Positions 17,314 to 26,633 of a stretch of 64,000 bases of DNA are shown here, one piece after another. Both the position numbers and the translations under genes were made by a program. This stretch comes from Bacteroidales bacterium (GTDB lineage: Bacteria > Bacteroidota > Bacteroidia > Bacteroidales > F082). Under the pieces are notes generated by a model. That model made no database searches and was not told the DNA's origin. It saw only the letters and a program-made list of their open reading frames with translations. Numbering within the stretch: position 1 is the first letter of the stretch; each line of letters starts with the position of its first letter. The stretch spans positions 1 through 64,000 of the forward strand of contig JAKIVD010000009.1 of the NCBI GenBank assembly GCA_021647205.1. Reading direction: 5' to 3'.

Positions 17314-19989
17314 ATGCTTATGAAACGAAGAAGTTTACTCTTAACCATTATGGTTATTGTATTGATGAGTGGTGCAGCTTTTGCACAGGGAATTATCCGC
17401 GGTGTCGTACAAGACAACAATACGGACGAAACCCTCATTGGGGCCACCGTTGTGATTGAAGGAACAACCATTGGCGTTACGACAAATTTAGACGGGAGTT
17501 TCCTGTTGATTGCCCCCGAAGGCGAACACAAACTGGTGTATTCTTATGTAGGTTACGAAAGCCAGTCTTCCACCATTACTGTGAAAGACGGTGCAACCTA
17601 CAATGTGGGAACTATCCTGATGAAATCCAGCGCCATCGGCCTTGATGAGATTAATGTGCTGGCCGATGTTGCCATTGACCGCAAAACACCGGTTGCCGTT
17701 TCAACCATTGATGCGCAAACCATCGAGCAGAACCTGGGAAGCCAGGAATTTCCGGAAGTGATGAAAATGAGCCCCAATGTTTATGCGACAAAACAAGGTG
17801 GCGGGTTTGGTGATGCACGTGTGAATGTCCGTGGTTTCGACCAAAGAAATGTGGCTGTAATGATCAATGGTATTCCTGTTAACGACATGGAGAACGGTTG
17901 GGTTTATTGGTCAAACTGGGCTGGTCTCGGTGATGCTACACGTACCATCCAGATCCAACGCGGTCTTGGCGCTTCCAAGCTGGCAATCAACTCTGTTGGT
18001 GGCACCATCAACATCATCACAAAAACAACTGACATGAACAAAGGTGGTTCATTGATGATGAGTGCAACTGACTACGGTCGTTTTAAAACCATGCTCAGCC
18101 TGTCTACCGGAAAACTGAAAACCGGGACCTCAATTACCTTTGTTGGTTCCCGTACTTATGGCCAAGGCTACATTGATGCAACCTGGGTTGATGCCTGGTC
18201 GTATTTTCTTTCTGTAAGCCAGGATATCGGCAAAAAGCACCAGTTGGCTTTTACAGTTATTGGTGCCCCGCAGCGGCATGGTCAGCGCAATGGATATTAC
18301 ATGCTTTCCCAGGATAAATATGATCAATTTGGCCCAAAATACAACCAGAACTGGGGCTGGCGTGGCGGCGAGCAGCTCAATGAGCGTGTCAACTATTACC
18401 ACAAACCGCAAATGGCCCTGAACTGGTATTACAACATTAACGAGAACCTGTTTCTATCTACTTCCGCCTACCTTTCCTTTGGGAATGGGGGTGGCTCCGG
18501 CCCACTGGGATACGGAAGCTATAAGTACGAACCTCCTAAAACATCATCCAATCAATACGACTGGGACCAGATGGCTGACATCAACGCAGGAAATATTGAC
18601 ACGGCCAACCTTATCCAAAACGGTTTGTATGAAGTTGATGGCGAAGACACCATTGTGAGTGGTGAAGCCCGCTCACAACATATTATTCGTAATTCGGTGA
18701 ACAACCATATATGGATGGGTATTCTTTCAACTTTAAATGCCAAGCTTTCAGATAAGTTCACCTTAACAGCCGGTATTGACAGTCGCCGGTATGTTGGCGA
18801 ACACTACCGTGAGGTGAGGGATCTGGTTGGTGGCGATTATTGGTCTGACAGCAAGTTTGGCCCCTCCCGTGTTGGGGATAAAATTGCTTATTGGAACGAC
18901 GGAATTGTCATTTATTCCGGTGTTTTTGCACAGTTGGAATACACTGCCGGAAACTTCAATGCGTTTGTTGCAGCAACGGCATCCAATACCTGGACGAAAA
19001 GAATTGATTACCGTACCTATCTTCCCTATTACTCACCGGGAGAAACCCCGACAGATGCTGAGAAGAAAGCAGTCAGCGAAACTTTATCCAATTTTGGCTA
19101 CAACGCCAAAATCGGTGCCAACTACAACATCAACGAAAAACACAATGTCTTTTTCAACGCAGGAATTTACTCCCGTGTACCTTTCTTCAGGTTCCATTTC
19201 CTGAACTACAAGAATGATGTGAACCCCAACCTGACAAACGAAACCATCAGTGCATTTGAGTTGGGTTATGGATTCAAATCACGTAAATTCGACCTGAAAT
19301 TTAATGCCTACTATTCTATCTGGGACAATATTTCCCAGCTTTCCGGATTTGTTGCCTCAAACGGCAATTATGTCAATGCTTTTGTCTCCGATATGAAAGA
19401 GATTCACACCGGACTTGAGTTAGAGGCCAATTGGCGTACAACCAAATGGTTGAGCCTCGGGTTCTTTGGTGCTGTCGGAAACTGGTACATCGACAACGAT
19501 GCTGTGGCTGATCTGTACGACGAACAAACACAGGAGCCGATTGGAAAAGGCACCATTTACACAGAAGGCCTTAAAGTGCCAAACCAGCCCCAATCAATGG
19601 CCGGACTGGCAGCCAAATTCCAGGTTACAAAAAATATTGATTTTGGACTGAACTGGTTGTACTACGCATTTATTTATGCCAATTACACTGCTGAGAAAAG
19701 AATTCCGAAACCGGGTGACCCGATTGACCGCGAGCAATCATGGAGACTGCCCGATTATGACATCCTTGATTTCAGGTTGGGATGGAAATTTAAACTGGCC
19801 GGACTGGATTCCTATTTCCAGTGGAACATTTATAATGTAACAAATACTCTCACACTGGTAGAAGCTGAAGACAGGGCGAACAAGATCTACAACGATGCAG
19901 GTGATGTTATCGGTTACGATCACGTATTCCAAAAAGGATTCTGGAGCTGGGGAAGAAACATGAACTTCTCGCTGAAAGTCAGATTCTAA
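17314..19989 (+). CDS. TonB-dependent receptor, paralogue of the upstream receptor
   Basis: 891 residues with signal peptide (LLLTIMVIVLMSGAAFAQ). Methionine 3 (17320) is an equally plausible start. The order is carboxypeptidase-like domain, plug (VRGFDQRNVAVMINGIPV, NSVGGTINIIT), barrel, and terminal strand MNFSLKVRF. It shares blocks with the preceding receptor, such as VYWSNW.GL.DA and GAPQRHGQR, so the pair arose by duplication. It lies 276 nt downstream with no riboswitch of its own; TACTTTTA (17270-17277) is a near-match to the -7 motif, so separate expression is likely. The ligand is unknown; being a tandem paralogue does not prove a flavin substrate. A strong terminator follows. Confidence 0.9.
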   Translation: MLMKRRSLLLTIMVIVLMSGAAFAQGIIRGVVQDNNTDETLIGATVVIEGTTIGVTTNLDGSFLLIAPEGEHKLVYSYVGYESQSSTITVKDGATYNVGTILMKSSAIGLDEINVLADVAIDRKTPVAVSTIDAQTIEQNLGSQEFPEVMKMSPNVYATKQGGGFGDARVNVRGFDQRNVAVMINGIPVNDMENGWVYWSNWAGLGDATRTIQIQRGLGASKLAINSVGGTINIITKTTDMNKGGSLMMSATDYGRFKTMLSLSTGKLKTGTSITFVGSRTYGQGYIDATWVDAWSYFLSVSQDIGKKHQLAFTVIGAPQRHGQRNGYYMLSQDKYDQFGPKYNQNWGWRGGEQLNERVNYYHKPQMALNWYYNINENLFLSTSAYLSFGNGGGSGPLGYGSYKYEPPKTSSNQYDWDQMADINAGNIDTANLIQNGLYEVDGEDTIVSGEARSQHIIRNSVNNHIWMGILSTLNAKLSDKFTLTAGIDSRRYVGEHYREVRDLVGGDYWSDSKFGPSRVGDKIAYWNDGIVIYSGVFAQLEYTAGNFNAFVAATASNTWTKRIDYRTYLPYYSPGETPTDAEKKAVSETLSNFGYNAKIGANYNINEKHNVFFNAGIYSRVPFFRFHFLNYKNDVNPNLTNETISAFELGYGFKSRKFDLKFNAYYSIWDNISQLSGFVASNGNYVNAFVSDMKEIHTGLELEANWRTTKWLSLGFFGAVGNWYIDNDAVADLYDEQTQEPIGKGTIYTEGLKVPNQPQSMAGLAAKFQVTKNIDFGLNWLYYAFIYANYTAEKRIPKPGDPIDREQSWRLPDYDILDFRLGWKFKLAGLDSYFQWNIYNVTNTLTLVEAEDRANKIYNDAGDVIGYDHVFQKGFWSWGRNMNFSLKVRF

Positions 19990-20005
19990 ATTTACCACTA
20001 TCGTT

Positions 20006-20040
20006 AAAAGCCCCTGGTAATTTAACCGGGGGCTTTTTTT
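20006..20040 (+). terminator. Strong intrinsic terminator after the second TBDR
   Basis: AAAAGCCCC (20006-20014) pairs with GGGGGCTTTT (20028-20037), with extra GGT/ACC pairing inside and seven T (20034-20040) at the end. It closes the TBDR transcription unit before the phosphodiesterase gene. Confidence 0.88.
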
Positions 20041-20057
20041 ATCTTAGCGAAAAAAAC

Positions 20058-21278
20058 ATGCACACAAACCCTTTGAAAAAGATTTTTTTTCTTTTTGCTG
20101 TTGTCGTTTTTCTTTCCTCTTGCTGTCAAACAGGAGAAAAAAACCAAAAACCCTACCTCATTATGTTGTCCCTTGATGGTTTCAGGTGGGACTATCCCGA
20201 AAGGGCAAACACACCGGTACTCGATTCCTTGAAAAAAGCCGGTGTAATGGCTGCTTCTTTAAAACCATCTTTTCCAACAAAAACGTTTCCCAACCATTAT
20301 ACGCTCGCTACCGGTTTGTACCCCGACCATCACGGCCTCGTACTTAACAGGTTTTACGCAACAGACTTAAAAAGGGATTATGCTTTATCGGATCGTTCTG
20401 CAGTAACTGACGGCGCTTTTTATGGAGGAGACCCCTTGTGGAACCTGGCAGAAAGACAGGGTGTAACAACAGCAACACTTTTTTGGGTGGGCGCTTCTGC
20501 AGCCATCGACGGGAACAGACCTTCGCATTGGAGTGTTTACAAAGAAGATTTGACAATGGGTGACCGTATTGATTCACTTGTCCATTGGTTAGGACTGCCC
20601 GAAGCACAACGGCCTCACCTTGTGATGTGGTATTACCACGAGCCCGATCTTACCAGCCACATCTACGGACCGGAAAGCATCGAGCTTGTTGACGAGGTGG
20701 AAAAACTGGACAGCTTTCTGGGCAACTTCTTTACGGCAATGCGAAAACTTCCGGTTTTCGATCAACTTAATTTTATCATCACTTCCGACCACGGGATGGC
20801 TGAATTGTCGCCTGACAGACAGGTATTACTTGACCATTATGTGGATACAGCTGATTTGGAGATCATCAATGGTGGCAACCCTGTTTATAATTTTAAAGTG
20901 AAAACAGGAAAAATAAACGAAGTTTTCAGCCAATTGAAAGAAGCACCCCATTTGCAGGTTTGGATGCACGACAGCTTACCTGAACGCCTGCACTATGGAA
21001 CAAATCCCCGCAGCCAGGATTTGACACTTGTGGCTGATCCGGGATGGAGTGTGTATTGGTCGTGGAAAATCGGGCAGTCAAAGGGCACACACGGGTATGA
21101 CAACGATCTTAAGGACATGCACGCTATTTTTTATGCCGCAGGCCCGGCTTTTAAAAAAGGTTATCTTCAACCGACTTTTGAGAATGTAGATATTTATCCC
21201 CTGGTTTCAAAAATTATGGAATTGAATCCCGGTGAGGTTGATGGAAAGCTGGAGCATGTGGGAGGAATGCTTAAGTAG
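20058..21278 (+). CDS. Ectonucleotide pyrophosphatase/phosphodiesterase (NPP) family lipoprotein
   Basis: 406 residues. The N-terminus has a lipobox (FLSSC, Cys22), so it is a lipoprotein exported by Sec. The alkaline-phosphatase-superfamily core shows the metal-binding SLDGFRWDY (Asp40), the nucleophile block PTKTFPNHYT (Thr76), ATGLYPDHHG, and the second metal site ITSDHGM followed by a histidine in SKGTHGYDN. Such enzymes hydrolyse phosphodiester or pyrophosphate bonds of nucleotides or phospholipids. The following PhoD-like gene, in the same direction, suggests a small phosphate-scavenging group, although 255 nt separate them. Confidence 0.9.
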   Translation: MHTNPLKKIFFLFAVVVFLSSCCQTGEKNQKPYLIMLSLDGFRWDYPERANTPVLDSLKKAGVMAASLKPSFPTKTFPNHYTLATGLYPDHHGLVLNRFYATDLKRDYALSDRSAVTDGAFYGGDPLWNLAERQGVTTATLFWVGASAAIDGNRPSHWSVYKEDLTMGDRIDSLVHWLGLPEAQRPHLVMWYYHEPDLTSHIYGPESIELVDEVEKLDSFLGNFFTAMRKLPVFDQLNFIITSDHGMAELSPDRQVLLDHYVDTADLEIINGGNPVYNFKVKTGKINEVFSQLKEAPHLQVWMHDSLPERLHYGTNPRSQDLTLVADPGWSVYWSWKIGQSKGTHGYDNDLKDMHAIFYAAGPAFKKGYLQPTFENVDIYPLVSKIMELNPGEVDGKLEHVGGMLK

Positions 21279-21533
21279 TAACGGAAAAGATACGGTGCAT
21301 CGCATTTTTGCGAACCTCGTACGTGGGTAATGTGCGGGACGCATCCAAAAGGACTTCCCTGGGAGAGAAACTATTTCAAACAATTATTAGTTTGTCATCT
21401 GAGATTGCTTCACCCCCCCTGATGGCCTTCGCGCTGTGTTACTAATGATGATACAATATGAGCTTAATTCTAATAGATAAACAATTCCCCGACAATGAAT
21501 GAAACAAAACCAATTTTACCAAACCTTAAAACC
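21279..21533. other. Intergenic stretch without recognised gene
   Basis: It contains a small GCATCGCATTTTTGCG-type hairpin and a run of eight C (21412-21419), but no coding signal, RNA gene or clear promoter. The composition (more GC-rich patches than usual intergenic DNA here) would fit a decayed gene or repeat remnant. Confidence 0.3.
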
Positions 21534-22874
21534 ATGAAAAGAAAATTACCGTTGATCTTGCTCTTTGTCCCTTTGCTTTTAAGTGCACAAAAGGAACTGC
21601 TAAGATCGGGCCCCATGCCGGGCTACAGCGAAATGAAAGAAGCGGCCATCTGGCTGCAAACGAAAAACAGCGCGACTGTTTTTGCCAAATACTGGCCGGT
21701 GGAGCAACCCGGTGATTTTCATTTTACCAATACGATAAAAACGACGAAAGATCGTGCTTTTACCGCAGTGCTGGTTGCCGACACCCTAGAACCCGGAAAC
21801 CGTTACAAATACGTACTGTACATTAATAATGCCCCGGTGGAGTTGCCCTACGAAACATTTTTCCACACCCAAACCCTCTGGTTGTGGCGCACTGACCCAC
21901 CGGAGTTTTCTTTTTTAATGGGCAGCGGCGCCTACATCAACGAGCCCGCTTACGACCGGCCCGGAAAACCCTATGGGGATGGTTACCAGATATTTAACAG
22001 CATGGCCGGGAAACAAGTTGATTTTATGCTTTGGCTGGGCGACAATGTGTACCTCCGGCAGCAGGAATGGAATACGAAAACCGGACTTGTTCACCGTTAC
22101 ACCCACGACCGCTCCATTCCCGAGCTACAAAAACTCCTGGCCTCCACCCATCATTATGCCATTCTCGACGATCACGACTTCGGGCCTAACGACAGTGACA
22201 GAAGCTTTTGGAATAAAAATCAGTCGCTTGATGCCTTTGAGTATTTCTGGGCAAACCCATCTTACGGGGTCGGAAATATTGAGGGCGCCATCACTTCATT
22301 TCAATATGGAGATGCCGCCTTTTTCCTGTTGGATAACCGAACACACCGCAGTCCTGACCGGCGTCAATCAGGGAAAAAGACACAGCTTGGTGAAGAGCAG
22401 CTGCAATGGTTGTTCAACAACCTGGCCAGTACGTATGCCCGATTTAAGTTTGTTGTTATCGGCGGACAGCTACTCTCTACTTCTAAGAAATATGAATCCT
22501 ATTCCAATTATGGCTTCGATCAGGAACGGCAACGCATCATCGATTTTATCCGGGAAGAAAATATCCTTAATGTGATTTTCCTGACCGGGGATGTGCACTT
22601 CTCTGAAGTTTCGGTTTTGCGGGAGGAAGGCAGGCCAACGATTTGGGATATCACCTCTTCCCCCTTGACAAGTGGTGCCAATACCAATGGAATAAACCAG
22701 GAAAACACACTGCGGATTCCCGAATCGGTTATCATGGAAAGGAACTTTACACAACTTTCGTTAAGTGGCCCGAGGTCGAACCGGGTACTGACTGTCAGGT
22801 ATTTTGACAGCAATGGGAAGGAATTGTGGAAATACCGGATTGAGCCGGAAATCAGGGAGAGCGGTACGCATTAA
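21534..22874 (+). CDS. PhoD-like alkaline phosphatase family protein
   Basis: 446 residues from the ATG at 21534, chosen because it begins the signal peptide MKRKLPLILLFVPLLLSAQ; an in-frame ATG lies 39 nt upstream. After an N-terminal Ig-like domain (to ~115) comes the PhoD-type metallophosphatase core: WLGDNVYLRQQEW, the metal-binding ILDDHDFGPNDSDR, then FLTGDVHFSEVS. Members act in the periplasm or outside the cell as phosphomonoesterases or diesterases with Ca/Fe cofactors. Together with the NPP-family lipoprotein upstream it would release phosphate from organic esters; this pairing is inference from position. Confidence 0.88.
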   Translation: MKRKLPLILLFVPLLLSAQKELLRSGPMPGYSEMKEAAIWLQTKNSATVFAKYWPVEQPGDFHFTNTIKTTKDRAFTAVLVADTLEPGNRYKYVLYINNAPVELPYETFFHTQTLWLWRTDPPEFSFLMGSGAYINEPAYDRPGKPYGDGYQIFNSMAGKQVDFMLWLGDNVYLRQQEWNTKTGLVHRYTHDRSIPELQKLLASTHHYAILDDHDFGPNDSDRSFWNKNQSLDAFEYFWANPSYGVGNIEGAITSFQYGDAAFFLLDNRTHRSPDRRQSGKKTQLGEEQLQWLFNNLASTYARFKFVVIGGQLLSTSKKYESYSNYGFDQERQRIIDFIREENILNVIFLTGDVHFSEVSVLREEGRPTIWDITSSPLTSGANTNGINQENTLRIPESVIMERNFTQLSLSGPRSNRVLTVRYFDSNGKELWKYRIEPEIRESGTH

Positions 22875-22984
22875 AAACAGCACTACAAGGAGTGTGGATG
22901 CGCTTCCAGGTTTGTGGTCCGGAAAAGTTGAAATCCTTTTTGCAACTGAAATGAGCCCAAAAGCACATTTTAGTTGGTAATCGG

Positions 22985-23041
22985 CACTGTTGACAGTGGA
23001 TTGAAAATCCAAACCCCTTTGGTTCGGGATTACAAATCCCG
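22985..23041. repeat. Chain of four contiguous small hairpins
   Basis: CACTGT-tg-ACAGTG (22985-22998), GGATT-gaa-AATCC (22998-23010), CCAAA-cccc-TTTGG (23009-23022) and CGGGAT-tacaa-ATCCCG (23025-23041) follow one another almost without gaps, ending over the aroC stop codon. It looks like a compound palindromic repeat; no T-tract marks it as a plain terminator. Confidence 0.5.
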
Positions 23042-24121
23042 TACAGCGGAAGTTTTGTTCTGCAGGAAAAAATCGGCCAGAACCAGGGCTGCCATGGCCT
23101 CAACAATGGGAACCGCCCTGGGCACAACGCACACATCGTGGCGGCCTTTACCTTTGAGAACATGTGATTTACCGGTATTATCAACAGTCTGCTGATCTTG
23201 CATCAAAGTAGCAACCGGTTTAAAGGCAAGGCTGAAGTAAATATCTGCACCGTTGGAAATGCCACCTTGTATTCCGCCCGAAAAATTGGTTTGGGTACTC
23301 ACTTTTCCTTCCCTGATTTCAAAAAGGTCGTTGTGTTCGGAGCCTTTCATCTTTGCTGCTTCAAACCCCGAACCAATCGCAAAACCTTTTACGGCATTGA
23401 TGCTCAGCATAGCTTTTCCCAGCTCGGCATGTAATTTTCCGAATACCGGTTCACCCAAACCAACAGGCACATTTTGAATGATACATTTTATTTCGCCACC
23501 CAATGTGTCACCCGCTTTCTTTGTCCGTTCAATCAATTCAATCATTTTAACTGATGTATCTTCATCGGGGCAACGGACCGCTGATTGTCCGATCAAATTT
23601 CGATCAGGGAAAGCAAGCGTTTCCTGTTGAAGCGCCACTTCGCCAATCCGGCTGACAAATGCCAGGATTTGAATACCAAAAGAAGTCAACAACATTTTGG
23701 CGAACCCGCCACCAATTACGCGGGCAACAGTTTCGCGGGCAGAACTCCTCCCCCCCCCCCGGTAATCACGGATTCCGTATTTTTCCTCATAGGTGAAGTC
23801 GGCATGCGAAGGACGGTAGGTATTCTTCAAGTGCACATAATCACCTGGTTTCTGGTCTTTGTTCCAAACCAAAAATGCGATTGGGGCACCTGTTGACCGG
23901 CCTTTAAAAACCCCCGACAGTATTTCGATTTCATCCGTTTCCCTCCTGGCACTTGCCCATTTACTTTGTCCGGGTTTGCGCCGGTCGAGTTCCTGCTGGA
24001 TTAATTGTAGGTCAATATGTATCCCGGCAGGAAAGCCATCTAAAATACCACCCACTGCTTTTCCGTGCGATTCGCCAAAAGTTGTGAGCCGGAGGATTTT
24101 ACCGATTGAATTTCCGGGCAT
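23030..24121 (-). CDS. aroC: Chorismate synthase
   Basis: 363 residues, standard length. Signatures: [12 protein letters not shown] (13-25), [14 protein letters not shown] (103-116), [12 protein letters not shown] (120-131), and near the C-terminus a KGRHDVC block. The enzyme converts EPSP to chorismate with reduced FMN as cofactor, completing the pathway begun by aroB/aroA 13 kb away. The GGG of the signature is encoded by an 11-base G homopolymer (C at 23750-23760). Notable functional link: the cofactor is flavin, and a flavin-riboswitch receptor is in the same window; no co-regulation is visible. Confidence 0.96.
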   Translation of the reverse strand: MPGNSIGKILRLTTFGESHGKAVGGILDGFPAGIHIDLQLIQQELDRRKPGQSKWASARRETDEIEILSGVFKGRSTGAPIAFLVWNKDQKPGDYVHLKNTYRPSHADFTYEEKYGIRDYRGGGRSSARETVARVIGGGFAKMLLTSFGIQILAFVSRIGEVALQQETLAFPDRNLIGQSAVRCPDEDTSVKMIELIERTKKAGDTLGGEIKCIIQNVPVGLGEPVFGKLHAELGKAMLSINAVKGFAIGSGFEAAKMKGSEHNDLFEIREGKVSTQTNFSGGIQGGISNGADIYFSLAFKPVATLMQDQQTVDNTGKSHVLKGKGRHDVCVVPRAVPIVEAMAALVLADFFLQNKTSAVRDL

Positions 24122-24212
24122 GATAAATTAAAATTGGTTGGTGGCGTAAAAGTAGCGAAAAAAAAGAGGCGCTGTTTTTATTCCTTGCGCCTCTCCCCTT
24201 TACATAATCATA

Positions 24213-26447
24213 TTAAGCATCCAGGATTTTCAGCTTTTCTTTCAGGCTGCTGATTTCCTTCTTTGCTTTTTCGATCTTCTTTTCAAACTCCTGTTTCAGC
24301 ATATTCGATTGTTTGGAACTGGAAAAGAAGCCGATGTTGTTTTCCAAAACTGCAAGGTCTTCCTGGATGCCCCTGATTCTTCCGGCAATAAAGTTGCGCT
24401 CTTTGGAAAGCCTGCGGTTTCCGTCGGGGGCACTTTTCAGCATCTCAACTTTACTTTGAAAACCCGAGGTGTTCAGTTCCTGCCTGTTGAGGTCCATCCG
24501 GTCGATCAACTGGTCGATGGCCTCACGGTACTGTGTCTGAACTTCATCCTTTTTCTTAAATGGAACATGACCGGTTTCCATCCATTTCGACTGGAAATTT
24601 TTAAGGGCATCAAGGTTGGCATTCTTATCCTTGCGTACTTTAAAAACCCTGATTTCTTCAACAAGTGCCTGTTTCACCTTCAGGTTGTCGTCTTCAACGA
24701 CATGAATATTTTTAAAATGTTCTTTTTTCCTTTCAAAGAAATGGTCGCAGGCCAACCTGAAACGTTTCCATACTTTCTCGGCATGCCGCCTCGATACGGG
24801 CCCAGTCTTCTTCCATTCTTTTTGCAAACTGATGAGTGCCCGGGTTGTCTCGTTCCAATCCTCACTGTCTTTAAGCGCTTCTGCCTGTGCACACAAATCG
24901 ATCTTGAGGTTGTAATTGTTCATTTGCTGTTCTTTCAGCGTGCCGAGGAATTTTCTCCGGGCCTCAAAAAAGCCATCGAGGGAAGTTTTGAAGCGCTGCC
25001 AGACCTCATCATTCTGCACTTTAGCGGCTCGTCCTATGGTTTTCCACAGCTTCAGCAATTCGTTCATCCTGTCTGTTTGCTGGTTCCAGCCTTTGAGTGT
25101 TGTGGGCAGTTCGTTCAAAAATTCTTCCGCTTTCTCGCACATGGCCACTTTTGCCTCGTAGTTCTTTTGCTGCACTTCCTGCAGTTCTTTGTAATGTTCT
25201 TTTCTTCGTTGGTTAATTTTGTGGGTTGACGCTTTAAACCGTTCCCAAAGGTCTTCTTTGTGTTCAGAAGGAACCGGGCCAATTTCACGCCACTCATCAT
25301 GGTATTGTTGCAGAAGTTTGAAGGATTTCACTATCGACTTCTCGAGCAGTAATTCTTCTGCTTTCTCGCACAGTTTAATTTTAAGTTCCATGTTTTTCCG
25401 CATGTCAAGATCGCGCAACTCTTTGTTGATCTTCACTTTGTCGAAAAAACATTCAACCAAAAAATGGTAATTCTGCCAGAGGTTCCGTAATTCGGTGGCC
25501 GGGACCATCCCAATCTCTTTCCAGCGAACTTGCAGGTTCTTAAATTCGTCGTAAGTTTTTTTCAGGGTTTCTTCCGAATCGATCAGCTTTCTCAGGTCGT
25601 CGAGAATTTGTTGCTTTAAGCGGAAGTTTTCCTGTTTTTGCTTTTCGAGTTCGGCAGCAAACTTTGCTTTATTATGCTTGTATTTATTGAAAGCGGTATT
25701 GTACCGCTGTTCCAGCGGCCCCTCCACGGCTTTGAAGGCCGATTCCTCACCGCCATCTTCAATAAACTGCTTGCGCTCCCTGTTGGCATCCTCTTTGTTC
25801 CGTTTGTAGAAAGCAAGTTTAATCCGGGTAACGCTGTCTTTTATTTTTAATATATTATCCTCTTCCACAACTTGTTCGAGCAATTCAACAAGTTCCTGTT
25901 TGTTTAAACTATCGTAATCCACTTTTTCGCCAGCCGGCCTTCCAGCTTCTTTAGCCGCCGATTTACCACCAAGCAGCATCAGGATTTCACGCCTTTCGGC
26001 TTTGCTGATTTGGCGGGTTTCTTTTTCTTCCGTTTGCCCTTTTCCAGACACAACTTCGTGTTCAGCGCGCAGCAATCTCACGATGGCTTCTTTTTCCGCT
26101 TTATCCAGTTGTGGCTGAACAGTCAAAGAAATTTCCGCTTCCACAGGGGGCACAGGTCTTTTCTGATCCTTCAACAGGCCGGCAATTTCTTCTTTTTCCA
26201 CGGCATCGATCTGCGCCGGGGATTCTTTATCCTGAATATTGGCGATTTCTGCCGGGGTTTCTGAAGGAGTTGTTACAGATTTTCCGTTTAGCAAATCGAT
26301 GATGTCCTGTTTCTCGTCTGTCGCAATTTGTGCTTGCTGTTTGTGCGGCTCTGCATCTTCAACAACATTTTTTTCGACTGTTTGTTCAACAGTGTCGGGC
26401 TTCTCATCCTGGGTATTTTCAGGATTCTGATTCATTTGATCATTCAT
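24213..26447 (-). CDS. DUF349-repeat protein with N-terminal short-helix array
   Basis: 744 residues from the ATG at 26447; an upstream in-frame ATG at 26492 would add 15 residues (MGCQEREV...). The acidic, low-complexity N-terminus (1-195) contains five copies of a helix motif [DEA]-E-K-x-[ED]-I-x-x-LL at about 44, 83, 117, 150 and 181. The rest consists of repeated helical DUF349 units with W.E.G.VP..... and LW..F motifs (KWMETGHVP, WREIGPVP, WKTIGRA), and a coiled-coil tail. DUF349 proteins are common in Bacteroidota and have no established biochemical role known to me. No signal peptide; cytoplasmic. Confidence 0.85.
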   Translation of the reverse strand: MNDQMNQNPENTQDEKPDTVEQTVEKNVVEDAEPHKQQAQIATDEKQDIIDLLNGKSVTTPSETPAEIANIQDKESPAQIDAVEKEEIAGLLKDQKRPVPPVEAEISLTVQPQLDKAEKEAIVRLLRAEHEVVSGKGQTEEKETRQISKAERREILMLLGGKSAAKEAGRPAGEKVDYDSLNKQELVELLEQVVEEDNILKIKDSVTRIKLAFYKRNKEDANRERKQFIEDGGEESAFKAVEGPLEQRYNTAFNKYKHNKAKFAAELEKQKQENFRLKQQILDDLRKLIDSEETLKKTYDEFKNLQVRWKEIGMVPATELRNLWQNYHFLVECFFDKVKINKELRDLDMRKNMELKIKLCEKAEELLLEKSIVKSFKLLQQYHDEWREIGPVPSEHKEDLWERFKASTHKINQRRKEHYKELQEVQQKNYEAKVAMCEKAEEFLNELPTTLKGWNQQTDRMNELLKLWKTIGRAAKVQNDEVWQRFKTSLDGFFEARRKFLGTLKEQQMNNYNLKIDLCAQAEALKDSEDWNETTRALISLQKEWKKTGPVSRRHAEKVWKRFRLACDHFFERKKEHFKNIHVVEDDNLKVKQALVEEIRVFKVRKDKNANLDALKNFQSKWMETGHVPFKKKDEVQTQYREAIDQLIDRMDLNRQELNTSGFQSKVEMLKSAPDGNRRLSKERNFIAGRIRGIQEDLAVLENNIGFFSSSKQSNMLKQEFEKKIEKAKKEISSLKEKLKILDA

Positions 26448-26560
26448 TTCCGTAAACAAGTTTATTTTAACTTCACGTTCCTGACAACCCAAAGCGGCAG
26501 TCGGATTTTAGATTCAGGACAGGGTCGTTCGTTAAACCGGCCCAATGCCTGCGAAACCAG

Positions 26561-26568
26561 CAAAATTA
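26561..26568 (-). promoter_or_regulatory. Predicted -7 motif of the DUF349 gene
   Basis: The minus strand reads TAATTTTG at 26568-26561, a TAnnTTTG match giving a leader of about 110 nt to the ATG at 26447. Confidence 0.35.
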
Positions 26569-26633
26569 GAAATAAATCAATAAGATATTCAGAATAATCC
26601 GGTAAAAAAAGGGGGGGGAATCAATTGTCGGGA

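Noticed and set aside
24309-25229. 306-codon plus-strand open frame opposite the DUF349 gene
   Set aside because: It lies entirely inside a well-supported coding gene, its translation is Phe/Cys/Val-rich without domain pattern, and it arises from the Lys/Glu/Asn-rich codons on the other strand.
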